DNA from: Dryomyza anilis
Lineage: Eukaryota > Arthropoda > Insecta > Diptera > Dryomyzidae
Length of the DNA: 64,000 nucleotides
Reading direction: 5' to 3'
Assembly: GCA_951804985.1 (NCBI GenBank)
Contig: OX638131.1
Coordinates: 82,238,638 to 82,302,637, forward strand
Made by a program: the position numbers and the translations under genes. The notes beneath the pieces were generated by a model. That model was not told where the DNA came from and searched no databases. It worked only from the letters and a program-made list of their open reading frames with translations. Position 1 is the first letter of the stretch. Each line of letters starts with the position of its first letter. This document shows, one piece after another, positions 20,647 through 31,485 of the stretch.

Positions 20647-20860
20647 TAAAATCATGATACATTAAATAATATGGATGAAAAAATATTGATACAAATAATA
20701 ATTTTGACGCCGCTTCAATTGATGACGATTTAATTGGAGAAGTTGGAATGATCAGTTCAAATTATATTATTGAATCTGAATACGTAGAAGCTATGGACAC
20801 TATATAACATCACATCCTGAGAAAAAAAAACGATACATTAAATAATACGGATACAAAAAT
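20514..20860 (+). repeat. Tandem duplication of about 180 bp covering the C-terminal part of the open frame
   Basis: Unit 1 (20514-20693) and unit 2 (20694-20860) share AATAATTTTGACGCCG-like, TTTAATTGGAGA, GTAGAAGCTATGGACAC and GATACATTAAATAATA in the same order. Unit 2 has substitutions and an early stop. Confidence 0.7.
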
Positions 20861-20864
20861 GAAT

Positions 20865-21950
20865 ACAAAAATCCATATTATCGAAAACGACGCCGTGAAT
20901 GTGTAAACAAACTATACCGTGGAAGTCGAAAGAATATCAGAATTCGAAACCGTGGACGAAAATCCATAATTTGAGACCGAAATCGAAAAAAAATTAGATA
21001 TGTCTTACCTTTTAAAATTGTATAAATTGCAATATTCAAAAATTGTAGATGACAACTCACTGCAAAAACAAAAGCATTTGCAAGACTAACACTTTAAGAA
21101 ATGCAAGAAAACCAAGATTCTTTTAAAGCTAATAGAACAATCTTTTTAAAAAATCAAGTTGTAATTTTTAAATGTGAACATGTGGCCCATGGTCATTATT
21201 CTTGCACTTAAAATGGACCCTTAAAAAAAGTTTCTAGCATTTATACATTAAGAGATATTGAAATATGAACAACCATACAAAAGTGATTTTTGGCCCATTT
21301 TTGTAATTTTGAATGTCTTGTATCGAAAAAATAAAAAAAATGGATCAATGCATATCTTGATACCCTTTATCAGATGCCCAAATTTCATTAAAATCGAAGA
21401 ATGTGAATTCCAACCGTTGGTCGATTTGGTGTGGAATGGCCCATTTACCTTATCGAAGAACCAACACATTTAGCTAACAAACATTTTTAAATTATTGATA
21501 TCGGTTCAAAAATTGAATTTTATAAATCGTAAAAAAAACTCGTAAGACAATTTACACATTTTTACTGCGGTTGAAAGTAAATTTATTTACCTTTTCAAAA
21601 CTGTTGGATTGTTCAAAATTTAATAAGAAACAACAAAGTTATGATCGATACAAACCGAACCATATAATTAATAAATTGTTTTAAGGAGTCATTCCATCAC
21701 AAATTCGATCAAATAAGTTAATTTTTAAGATTTAAATGACTTGGATTATACATTTTTTAAGTGCAACATACTCCAAATAGATCCCGAATTAGTATTTGGC
21801 TTCATTTTAGAAATTTACTAACAATTTCCTATACATTTGTGTAAAAAACAAGTTCTGCTACATTTTGCTCATTTCTAGTACCTTTTTTTTATCATGAATT
21901 GCTAATTTTAGACTGCGGGAAAGTGTGAACCCTGGTTCAATGTGCATTTT
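20865..21950. other. AT-rich stretch, motif traces only
   Basis: Near 20880-20990 CGAAA/CGTGGA-type words recur, and at 21062-21125 there are GCAAGA motifs like those at 15.9 kb. No gene is recognised. The roughly 70-codon opposing open frames at 21250-21470 overlap each other on both strands and are not convincing. Confidence 0.35.
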
Positions 21951-21954
21951 TTCA

Positions 21955-22540
21955 TTTAACTTATAAAAAATGTTTTATATATGAACATTTTAATAGTGTC
22001 CCTCATTTGGCTGATATTATTATTTGTGTTTTTGTTTTTTTTTCACATATCCGCTGATTCGGTTGAAAGTGCAACAACAACAAAAATGCGAATAAAGCAG
22101 CATCCAAGCTTTTGATAGAATTTGTGGCGGGAATTTGTTTGTACAGCAAAGACAACTCATTGTTGTTGTTGCCAACTGCCAGATACATACATACAGCGTG
22201 GTGCCACGCGACTGTATGTTGTCATGCGTCTGTTTGTTGCCATGCTATGATACAAAGTATCAACAAAAAGTTGTCGTTGAAGTGTGTGGATACACATCGT
22301 AATTCATTATCGTTGTATTCTCTTCTTTCTGTTAGTGTTCGCTTTATAGCGTTTGAGTTTGTGTTCGCAAAGAATAATTTTACCCTGCAAGATAGTGTTT
22401 GTGTTCTTTTGCCATACGGTACGTGTAGAAAGGGTTTTTTTTAAATCTCCGACAAAAACAGAAATATGCCTATACGAAATATTCCATATATTTATTATAT
22501 ACATATATGTTCATTTTATTATGGCCTTGAGACCCACTTT
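21955..22540 (+). repeat. Repeat X copy 2, uninterrupted
   Basis: Colinear with the split copy at 16250-16619 and 18819-19183: TCCGCTGATTCGGTTGAAAG, ATGCGAATAAAGCAGC, GTTGTTGCCAACTGCCAG, ATACATACATACAGCG, GTTGTCATGCGTCTG, GTTTGAGTTTGTGTTCGCAA and TTTTATTATGGCCTTGAGA. It preserves the site into which H1 inserted in copy 1. The class is unknown. Confidence 0.7.
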
Positions 22541-22574
22541 ACAAAACATTTTTTCACTTCTCGAAATACAATAA

Positions 22575-24175
22575 AAATGTATTAATTTGATTATAATCAT
22601 GGATGAAAAAGTATATGCCACACACAATTGTTTTTATTTTTCTAAGGGTCAGTTTTTCATTGGTAGTTTAAAACTAAGCTAAAACTACGTTTACTTAAAC
22701 GTCCCGCGTAGTTTAACTATTCGAGCAGTTTTTAGTGGCAATTTAAGGTTCATTCAGATCTGTGCGAAAATTGACCTCGTTCGAAAATTAATGAAAAATC
22801 GATTTTAGATACCTCGGACCATTATCTATAGATTCCATAAATAAAATGAACGTCCCGGTTATGTTCTGATATGCATCTTCTAAACGTAGCGATTTCATAT
22901 ATAAAATTTAGGTCACGGTTATGTTCTTATATATATATGTCTTCTAAACGTACCGAACTAAAATTTTTCGTTTTTTACAAAAACACCTTTTTTCGCAAAA
23001 TGACCTCGTTCTCAAAAAAAAACTTGCCCGATAAGGCACACGAATGCGGACATAGGATGCAAAGAATTTAATCTGTTTTTGGAGCTAGGCCCACTACATT
23101 ATCTTAGTATGAAAATATATATCGCTCCACGTATTTTTCTCCATTTAATCAAATATTTCACAAACAAACTTTTTGTAAAATATTCAGAAAAATGTTCAGT
23201 ATGATTACTGATGCGGGCGAGACGAGCAAATTTTAGATCTCGAGAATGAGATCCAATTTTTCCAACGAGATCGATAATCACGATGAGAATTCTCGAATTT
23301 TTGAACTAAAAATATAAAACCTATAGATTTTACTATTACTAGGCAAGTTTTTTTTTTAATTTATTTTTAATTAGGGCTGTATAAATTTGGCTTCTTTAAT
23401 ATCATTGTAATTTAAATAATTTATACATTTTTACTATATTTTATTTAATAATTATTTAGTTTACATTGGAAAAAATAGTTTATTTGAAAATGTTCTGTAG
23501 ATTTTGGATTTAGTGAAATACTTGGAATCAATCAGTGATGCATTTTGGTAGTTTGATTGAAACTTTAAAACCCGCACTTTTGAAATTACCCGCAATTTTA
23601 TTCAATTTTATTACCCATTTAAATTTTTGTTAAACATTTTTTTTTTTTTCAAAAATCATGATCAAAAAAATTCGTTCTAATTTTTTTTTCAAGATTTCCG
23701 ACATCATGAGAGACAAAAAAAAAGAAAAATGAATAACAAAATTTAAAAAATTGCAATTTAATCTTGTAATTCAGGGTGCCTTGCTAGTGCTCTATCCGCC
23801 TTTGGGTCCCAAAAAATTTCTTGCTGCACAAAAACAATCAAAAGTTTTATGAAGCAAGAAATATTTCGCAGAACAACGGACTTTGGTCCGATCTTTGCAT
23901 GTGTTTTGTTTTTGTTATTCTTTTCTTCCGTCCCTTTTGTAACGGCAAATCAAATTCCACAAAAACGCACGCAACTGCGAGAACAAAATCGACGAAGCTG
24001 TTTGTTTCTTTGCTGCGCTAGTGTCGTACTACGTGACGTCCGACTATGTTTCTTCGATCACTTCTAGCGGTAAATCGAATACAACAACAAAAACACACAC
24101 AACTCCATAGACAAAGTCATGTCTACCGTTCGTCGTTTGTGAAGTTGTCGTTCGTCTTTTGTGAAACGCACTGCC
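22575..24175. other. Stretch without recognised genes; a GAGATC-type motif cluster
   Basis: At 23215-23300 short words GAGATC and CTCGAGAATGAGATC recur on both strands (TAGATCTCGAGAATGAGATC, CAACGAGATCG, GAGAATTCTCG), similar in style to the motif clusters of other elements. At 23820-24170 the sequence is less AT-rich and may belong to the upstream part of repeat X copy 3. No coding relic is convincing. Confidence 0.35.
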
Positions 24176-24179
24176 GAAA

Positions 24180-24670
24180 TGTTTGGTTTGGTTTTATTTT
24201 ATGTATATTTTTTTATTGATTGTAAAATCAGGAATTCTTTTTATTAAGTTGATTTTTCTTAAGTTGATACATTTAAGTTATAAAATAAAAAATACCTTTT
24301 TATACACATTTTAACAGTGTACCTACATATGACGTCAATTTCTTTTTGTGTTTTTTTGGTTTCACATATCTTCTACTTCTTTTGAAAGTGCGACAAAAAC
24401 CATATGCGATTCCAACAATACTTAATCCAAACTGATCGAATTTCTGGCGGGAAATTTTTGTTGTTGCCAAATGTGGCTATACAAGTTGTCATGCGGCTGA
24501 TGTCTGGCTGTTGTCATGGTCGGCTGTATAAGAATGCAAACACTCTGCGTCTTTCTGTTGTCATGATACAGGGTAGCAACGAAACTGAAATATGTCTTTA
24601 CTTGAGTGATTTTGTACACCAAGATGATTTTGCGTTGTAAATGTAAACTGAAATATTTATTATAAAATGT
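24180..24670 (+). repeat. Repeat X copy 3, diverged
   Basis: Shares GATTGTAAAATCA, TTTTGAAAGTGCGACAA, GGCGGGAAATTT, TTGTTGCCA, GTTGTCATG and GATACAGGGTAGCAACGAAA with copies 1 and 2, with many gaps. A short relative with GATACAGGG-like ATACAGGGTAGCATAG is at 41.9 kb. Confidence 0.55.
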
Positions 24671-25107
24671 ATTTTAAAAAAATAGGTTTTGTGTTAAAAA
24701 CATTAATTTATAATGTTTATAGAAAATATAATTAAAATAAACCAGTATTAAATAAACCAATAATTAAATTACATAATATAGAAATAGTGAATTTTTTATT
24801 ATAACGAACAAATCTTGCAGCTGAAAATATAACTCAAGTTTTTCATTTTACAAATGTTTTCCAATATACATATAAAATTTTTTACGCATGAAACTTTTAT
24901 GAAACCTCGCATTTTTTGTCGTTTGCGAATTCGCTATAGGGAAATTCTGCTGTATATGTAAACAAAAAATTATAAAAAATGTAACAATTAAAATAATGCT
25001 ATAGAAAACATCTGGAAACATATTTTTTTTTTCAAAGTTCATATTGTTACGAAAATTCAGTTTACGGAAAACTGATTGTGTAAAAAATTAAAACACATAT
25101 GTTTGGT

Positions 25108-25405
25108 AGCCGCGTAGCCGCGGTAGCTCAGTGGTTAGTGCGTTGGACTGCGAGCCGAAAGGTCCCCGGTTCAAGCCTGGACTGGGGCTAACAACATCTT
25201 TTCATAGAAACATTTTTCTATACCGCGCTACCTCTCGTCAGTAAATGGCAAACCTACGAGAGTAAAACTATTGCCTATGAAAAAGCTCTCACCCGCCGTT
25301 CGGATTCGGCAATAAACTGTGTTTGAGTACAAATATAACACGCACAGCTCAAAATGGTGAGAGAGCTCGGCCGAAGTTCTATACAGGACTGTAGCGCCAA
25401 ACTAT
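25108..25405 (+). mobile_element. tRNA-derived SINE, copy C, with 10-bp target duplication
   Basis: The head reads GCCGCGGTAGCTCAGTGGTT with box A (TAGCTCAGTGG) and box B (GGTTCAAGCC) 43 bp downstream, as in a tRNA. The body and the CCAAACTAT tail follow. TATGTTTGGT flanks it at 25098-25107 and 25406-25415. The duplicated bases belong to the LTR (GTTTGGTTTAAATTA matches 9825 inverted). This copy has the best-preserved pol III boxes in the window and may still be transcribable. Confidence 0.9.
25125..25190 (+). promoter_or_regulatory. Internal RNA polymerase III promoter of SINE copy C
   Basis: Box A TAGCTCAGTGGTTAGTGCG and box B GGTTCAAGCCTGG have consensus spacing. Known: such boxes recruit TFIIIC in tRNA genes and tRNA-derived SINEs. 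Confidence 0.7.
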
Positions 25406-25439
25406 TATGTTTGGTTTAAATTACAACAATTACCTTTAT

Positions 25440-25980
25440 TTATTCACGAAGAGAAATAAAATTCTTAAACTCGAGAAGAATTCGGTTAGAAAGAAAAATA
25501 GTAGATTTTGACTAATATCAATAAAATACTACTAAAATTCAAGAATTTGTCATCTGGATATCAAGAAAGCAAATTATTTAGTTATCAAAAAAGTAAACTA
25601 ACTTTATTCAACTGGATTTTCAGAAGAACAGATGGGGCTGACAGACGGACAAAGTAAAACAAAACATGATAGCGACAAAGCAAGATCGAAAAAACAACAA
25701 CTATACGAACACGAGTTCATTAAATTTTGGGACGAAAACAACAACAACATTTTTGATACCTAAGAAATTAATAACTGAATCCAAGAATAATTCTACTTAG
25801 TTATGTTTTTGATACCCAAGAAATTAATAAATGAATCTAAGAATAATTCTACTTAGTAACTTTTTTTTGACAACTAAGAAAATCCATTTCTTGAAATTAA
25901 GAATTTTTCGATTTAGCTGTATATCACTCCGTATTCTTCTTGATTCCTTCTGGATTTTAAAACTTTTTTACCTCCGTGTT
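25440..25980. mobile_element. Unclassified insert within the LTR, with a 56-bp tandem duplication
   Basis: Not present in the LTR copy at 9.4 kb. Ends are loosely inverted (AGAAGAATTCGG near 25470 against a CCGTATTCTTCTTG-like end near 25930). A tandem pair at 25750-25805 and 25806-25861 shares TTTTTGATAC, AAGAAATTAATAA and CCAAGAATAATTCTACTTAG. It is non-coding; a small MITE is likely. Confidence 0.45.
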
Positions 25981-26386
25981 CACATCAACTAACAACTTTG
26001 CTAATTATAAATTTTAACAACTGCTGCGTGTCCACAATGTTAGCACAATGAGATCTACTCGACCACTTTTCAATCACTACTAAAGTGCTGCGCCTCAGAC
26101 TGCATACATCAGTTCGACAAGCTACGACATGTTTGAGATCCTTCTACACTTTTCGTGAATTCTGCATGCCATTTGCATCTCATTCGTTTTAATGTGCTGA
26201 TCTCTTTCTCGCACACTGTCTTAGTGCGCTGAATGATATTCCGTCCCTTTCTAACACAATCCTTCAATACGCTGAATTGTCTTGCGTCTCATTTACTCTT
26301 ATTCATTGTTTAGCAGCATGTCGATATAAAGTACCAAAAAAGATCTTTTTTGCAACGTTGACTAGATTTTTTTTAAAAAAGAGTAC

Positions 26387-26431
26387 GCAGCAAGAATTAT
26401 CAGGTTTCGGTCTCATGATAATTCTTGCTGC
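26387..26431. repeat. Perfect 16-bp hairpin GCAGCAAGAATTATCA
   Basis: Arms at 26387-26402 and 26416-26431 are exact complements around the 13-base loop GGTTTCGGTCTCA. It lies just beyond the eroded LTR. Its role is unknown. Confidence 0.7.
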
Positions 26432-26439
26432 TACCCGAA

Positions 26440-28227
26440 ATGATAAGTTTTATTTTGGTGGAATCCAACAACCCTCAATTTGTAGAACAATAAAAAATCT
26501 GTTGTATCTCTAAGTGGATGTTTAGTTAAAGGAGGTAATATGATAATACTATTGATTAATTTTTGATTTGGGAATTCTTATGCTGTGGATTGTATTGGAT
26601 TTGAGTTCTGTTGTGGATTTGATTGTTTAAAGAGATGGTTGAGCTTGAGATCCATGTAATGGGTTGTGAGCAGAATTTTTTTGTAGATGATATGATGACT
26701 CTGGAAGTGGTTGTTGTTTAATACAAAATGAAATTTCAAGATCACTGTTCGGATGGGTTTACGGATTTAAAATGTATTTATATCAAACCTTGTTGTCCGA
26801 GTGGTGTATAACTAGATGTCTTTCGATCTGATAAACGATTGGAATTCCTGTTGTTCTTGTTTCTTGTGTTAAATGTTGATTGTTGTGTTGTGTTATTTAA
26901 TTGTTTGTGTTAATTGTCGCGGAGACCGAAAGTCGCGTTAACCGGTTTTTGTGTGGTTTAAAATATGTCGCTTTGACGGGTGAGTTTATTTGTTTTTATT
27001 CTTTATTAATTTTAAATGTCGCGGAGACGGGTGGGTTTTGCGATCGTTGTGTTTAGTTTTAGTTTAGTTTTTCTTCGAGTATCCTAAAATTAAGAACAAC
27101 CTGATGTCAACAGTATTGATTTTCGATGATCGTGGTAGCATTTTAAATATATTAAACAAATTCAAAAATTCGCGAATGAATTAAATGAAAGTTTCCAGAG
27201 AGAATATTCTTTGGAGACTGAATGTATTTCAAATATTCTATGAACCCTGCTGACATATTTGAATTTTTTTTATGGAAACTTTGAAATTTTTATTGAAATA
27301 TTGAAAATTAAAAGAAATTTTAAACCAATTTTGACATTGGAAATTTATTGTATATTTTAATAAACTTTATTTATATTTAGTGACCTTTTATTGGAAAATT
27401 GGAATTTTAGTAAAAAAATATAAATTATATAATTTTTTTATACTGAAATATTATATTGGCTATTTTAATATTATTTTTAATAAAATACATAGAAAAAATA
27501 ATAAAAAATATTTAGGTTTTCTTTAGCTTTTTTTAAACTTGATTTTAGCATTTTCTAACTTTTTTTTTGTTTGTTTAGCTTTTTCTTCAAAAAAGTTCTG
27601 GCAACACTGTCCATAACGTCAAAACTCAACGGGAGAGTTCATACACATTGTGTTTACGTTCCACGTAAACAATCACTTTTATTTAAATTTTTAGATGGCG
27701 TTTCGGAATATATTGATGTACTGATGATGAATTTGAAATATTTAAATATGGTCGTTCTGCTTACAGCAAAATTATCCAAAATACATTTTGCTGTTAGAGT
27801 ACTCTCTTAAAATTATGATATATTATTTTTTGGAAATACGCGTGTTACATTTGAAGTAATTGTCTTTATTTCATCAAAACTACTTCGGACATTTTTTTTT
27901 TAGAAATTGGGTGTCCTTAGAATTTGAATATGTAAAATATGACTGTTTAGGGCAAATGGTTTTTTACAATGATGAGCTTAAAGTAGACGTTCAAGTAGAT
28001 GAATCAATTCTATGTTCTATCATAGAACTCAATATTTCGTTAGCATATTCATTTGTAGAAAAATATTGATTTTTTACGTTTTGTTTTTCGTGAAATGTAG
28101 TAAAGAAATAAAAATAAAAATAATTTAATCGAAATGTGAAAAAATTAGATATGTTTTTGACAACTTATGCGGTGTGGAGCATGTTGCAGCAAAAATTTGA
28201 CAAAATGATAGCAAATTGGATTAGTTA
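26440..28227. other. Low-repeat stretch; two weak open frames, no recognised gene
   Basis: TGTCGCGGAGAC occurs twice (about 26917 and 27019), each followed by GGGTGRGTT-like bases, an isolated direct repeat. The plus-strand frames at 27571-27810 and 27860-28069 contain less AT-driven segments (SKLNGRVHTHCVYVPRKQSL; FEYVKYDCLGQMVFYNDELK). They could be exon remnants of one transposon or host protein, but no family is recognised. Confidence 0.35.
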
Positions 28228-28241
28228 AGTTGAAACAATAC
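28228..28241. repeat. Left target duplication of the RTE element
   Basis: AGTTGAAACAATAC is repeated exactly at 31360-31373 and directly abuts the element's tetranucleotide tail. Confidence 0.95.
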
Positions 28242-28264
28242 TTACTTACTTACTTACTTACTTA
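28242..28264 (-). repeat. Tetranucleotide 3' tail of the RTE element
   Basis: Five to six units of TTAC/TACT (AAGT on the element's strand) directly adjoin the target duplication, as expected for the simple-repeat 3' tail of RTE-clade elements. Confidence 0.85.
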
Positions 28265-28272
28265 AATGGCCC

Positions 28273-31209
28273 TTACAACCGTGGATCGGTTTTGGCCGCT
28301 GAGATGAAGCCGCGCCAGTCGGATCTGCTTTGCACGCGCTGACGCCAGTTAGAAATACCAAGCGTTGCCAGGTTGTCCTCAACTTGGTCTTTCCAACGCA
28401 GATTTGGACGCTCTCTTCTACGCTGTCCACCTTCGAGTTTCGATTCAAGCACCTTCTTGGCTGGAGTGTTTTCATCCATTCGTTCGACATGACCTAGCCA
28501 GCGAAGCCGCTGGATCTTGATGCGCTTGACTATGTCAATGTCGTCGAATAACTCATACAGCTCGTGGTTCATCCTGATTCGATACTCGTTAGCAAAGCAG
28601 ATAGGGCCAAAGATTTTACGGAGAATCTTTCTCTCGAACGCTCCCAGTACTCTCTCATCCGTGGTGGCCAGCGTCCATGTTTCTGCACCATAAAGTAGGA
28701 CGGGCATGATGAGTGACTTGTAGAGCGTTATTTTTGTCCGGCGAGAGAGGGCTCTGCTTCTCAATTGCCTACTGAGCCCAAAGTAGAACCTGTTCGCAAG
28801 AGTTATTCTCCGTTTGATCTTCAGGCTGACGTCGTTGTTGCTGTTTACGCTGGATCCCAGATAGACGAAGTCCTTCACAATGTCGAACTTGTGGGTGTTA
28901 AAATCAGCTTTTTGTCCAAGACGCACGGACTCTTTTTTGCTTGTTGACACAAGGAACTTCGTCTTGTCCTCGTTCACCGCTAGACCCATTCGACGCGACT
29001 CTTTCTCCAATCTGGAGAATGCTGCGCTGACTGCTCGTGTGCTCCTGCCAATGATATCAATATCGTCGGCATATGCGAGCAGCATGACCCTTTTGTTGAG
29101 GATAGTGCCGCTTTGACGGAGTTCGGCAGCTAGAACTATTTTCTCCATCAATAAGTTAAAAAAGTCGCACGATAGGGAGTCACCCTGTCTGAAACCTCGA
29201 TCGGTATGAAAAGGCTCGGAGAGGTCTTTTCTTATTCTCACTGAGCAACGTGTGTTGCTCAGGGTCATCCTGCAAAGCCTTATAAGTTTCGCAGGTATAC
29301 CGAACTCAGACTCAGACATTGCGGCGTATAATCGTTCTCTTATCGGAGTATCGAAGGCGGCTTTATAGTCGACTAATAGGTGGTAGGTGTCAATCTGTTT
29401 TTCTAGGGTCTTTTCCTGGATTAGGCGCAATGTGAAAATCTGGTCTATGGTGGACTTTCCAGGTCTGAAGCCGCACTGATAAGGTCCAATCAGTCTGTTG
29501 ACGATGGGCTTCAGTCTTTCACATAATACGCTCGATAGAACCTTGTATGCGATATTGAGTAGGCTGATCCCACGGTAGTTGGCGCAGATAGTGGGATCCC
29601 CAGATCTTGGGATCCCCGCAGGTGCCATCAGCACCTGCGGCTTTGTTGTTTTCAGCCGAGCAATAGCTGTTCTGACCTCGTCATGGTCGGGTGGCGGAAT
29701 CTCAACGTAGTCATCAAGTACTGGGGTTGCCGGGTTTGCTTCTCTATCGGGGGAATTGAGGTCATCATCACCGGTCAGCAGTTTAGAGAAGTGATCCCTC
29801 CATATTTTCAGTGTGCTCTGGATATCTGTCACTAGATTTCCGTTCTCATCTTTACAGGAAGAGGCTCCGGATTTTGAACCTCCGGCTAGGCGTCTTATTT
29901 TCTCGAAGAATTTTCGAGCCTCATTCCTGTCCCCATGCATCTCAATCTCCTCACACTCACGTCTTTCTGCCTCGCTTTTTTTACGCCTGAAAAGACGTCT
30001 CTCTTCCCTCCTCTTCTCTTTGTATCGCTCCTTCGCAGCTCGCGTAGCTACTGACTGCAGGGTGGATTTGTACGCAGCGTCTTTCTCGGCAGTGGCCGCG
30101 CGACACTCTTGGTCATACCACTGATTCCTCAGGGGGCGTTGGAATCCAAGCACCTCTTCGGCAGCCGTACGCATAGAGCAGGAGATATGATTCCACTGCG
30201 CGCTTATATCATCGAGAGGAGGAGTGCTTTGTCTAAGCAGGTGTGAGAGTCGAGTGGAAAAGGCTTGCGTTGTCTGTTGTGATTGCAGCTTTCCGACGTC
30301 TAGCTTTCTCTGCGTTTGGTTCCGTACGTTCTTCGCAGCGCTTAAGCGTGTGCGGACCTTTGCTGCTACAAGGTAATGATCCGAGTCCATATTGGCACCT
30401 CGGATAGTGCGTACGTCCATCACGCTTGAAGCGTGCCTTCCGTCAATCACAACGTGATCAATTTGATATCGAGTTTTTTGATCGGGCGACAACCATGTGG
30501 CCTTGTGGATATCGAAATGTTCGAATCTAGTGCTACTAACTACCATGTTTCGTGCTGCGGCGAAGTCGATTAGCCTCGTTCCGTTATCGGAAGTGTTGGC
30601 ATGGAGGCTAAATTTTCCGATTGTGGGACAATAGATGGCTTCTCTGCCCACCTTTGCGTTAAAATCGCCTAGCACGATTTTGATATCGTGGCGGGGGCAG
30701 CGCTCGTATGCGTTGTCTAGGCGCTCGTAGAAGCGCTATTTTGTCTCGTCATCTTTCTCGTTCGTCGGAGCGTGTGCACAAATTAGGCTGATATGGAAAT
30801 ATTTAGCCTTGATGCGGATTGTTGCCAGCCTTTCGTCCACGGGCGTGAACCTAGAGACAAGATGGCGGAGTCTCTTGCCGACCACAAATCCACATCCAAA
30901 TTCGTGTCTCTCCGCATGGCAGCTGTAGTAGATATCACAGGACGCTTGTTTCGAACAGCCCTGTCCCGTCCATCGCATCTCCTGGATAGCGGTGATGTCA
31001 GCCTTATATTTTTCGAGGACATCTGCCAGCTGGATAGAGGCATCTTCTATATAAAGGGTCCGGACATTCCAGGTGCATATCCGTAAATCATGGTCCTTAA
31101 AACGTTTGCGTGGGTCGTCATCGTTGTAATCGGTCGTTATCCGAGGCTTCTTTTTTGTTTTCATTGGGCGCATAGGTTTTTTCCGTGGTGGGATCCAAAC
31201 CCAACGCAC
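28273..31209 (-). pseudogene. RTE endonuclease-reverse transcriptase, one stop and one internal deletion
   Basis: One frame of 979 codons (with terminators). N-terminal APE-type endonuclease: TWN at about residue 46-48, QEMRW with catalytic Glu at 77, GDFNAKVG and SDH (in DSDHYLVAAK), which nicks DNA to prime copying. Reverse transcriptase: NYRGISLL, GPYQCGFRPGKSTIDQ, DYKAAFD, GFRQGDSLSCDFFNLL and the catalytic YADD (plus 29061-29072). The C-terminus has LYGAETW and RLRWLGHVERM. Defects: an in-frame TAG at plus 30736-30738 between the Glu and GDFN motifs, and near 29600-29645 an RT segment upstream of the NYRG motif (the region usually beginning AAGADGIP) is replaced by about a dozen unrelated residues. 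The AAGADG bases remain but lie in another frame, so a frameshift plus loss of roughly 40 codons is inferred. Confidence 0.92.
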
Positions 31210-31359
31210 GAACCCTCACTCTGAGGGAGATGCTCGCCACTCACTTTAGCCGACTTCTACACCGGGTGGTGTAGAGCGCCGTTTCCAGGGACTTCCACGA
31301 GGAGGACTTCCACCGAAGTGGAGGTGTCACCATTTGACAATTTGTCAATTCTGGTGACC

Positions 31360-31373
31360 AGTTGAAACAATAC
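31360..31373. repeat. Right target duplication of the RTE element
   Basis: AGTTGAAACAATAC, identical to 28228-28241. Confidence 0.95.
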
Positions 31374-31485
31374 ACTGGGATGAAAATACTTACTACAAAA
31401 TAACTAGATACTACCATCAATTGGTAGTGCAGTATTTGAATAATTAAATTAAAAAAGTAGTAAAACTATTAAAAATGAATAAAAA

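Larger units (their letters stand above)
25048..26335 (-). mobile_element. Second LTR of the 9389-9917 family, inverted and twice interrupted
   Basis: Left edge TGTTACGAAAATTCAGTTTA is the complement of the LTR 3' tip. After the SINE (25108-25405) it continues ATGTTTGGTTTAAATTACAA, and after foreign DNA (about 25440-25980) it resumes with GACCACTTTTCAATCACTAC, CACTAAAGTGCTGCGCCTCA-like and ATTGTCTTGCGTCTCATTTA, each complementary to 9400-9740. The expected CGTAACA at the right end is not found, so the 5' end of this LTR is eroded or replaced. Confidence 0.7.
28242..31359 (-). mobile_element. Nearly full-length RTE-clade non-LTR retrotransposon
   Basis: A 3.1-kb unit flanked by a perfect 14-bp target duplication, read on the minus strand. 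At its 3' end (plus 28242-28264) is a short (AAGT)n tail in place of poly(A), typical of RTE elements. About 150 bp of 5' leader containing an inverted ACTTCCACGAGGAGGACTTC-type block precedes one long frame with endonuclease and reverse transcriptase (28273-31209). The perfect duplication and almost intact frame indicate a recent insertion. The element is disabled by one nonsense codon and an internal deletion in the RT. Confidence 0.92.

Noticed and set aside
25108..25190. A functional tRNA gene
   Set aside because: The tRNA-like head is part of a SINE with several dispersed copies, a conserved non-tRNA body and a target duplication.
28254..31086. Plus- and minus-strand frames of 60-103 codons overlapping the RTE element
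   Set aside because: Shadows of the long endonuclease-RT frame in other registers.
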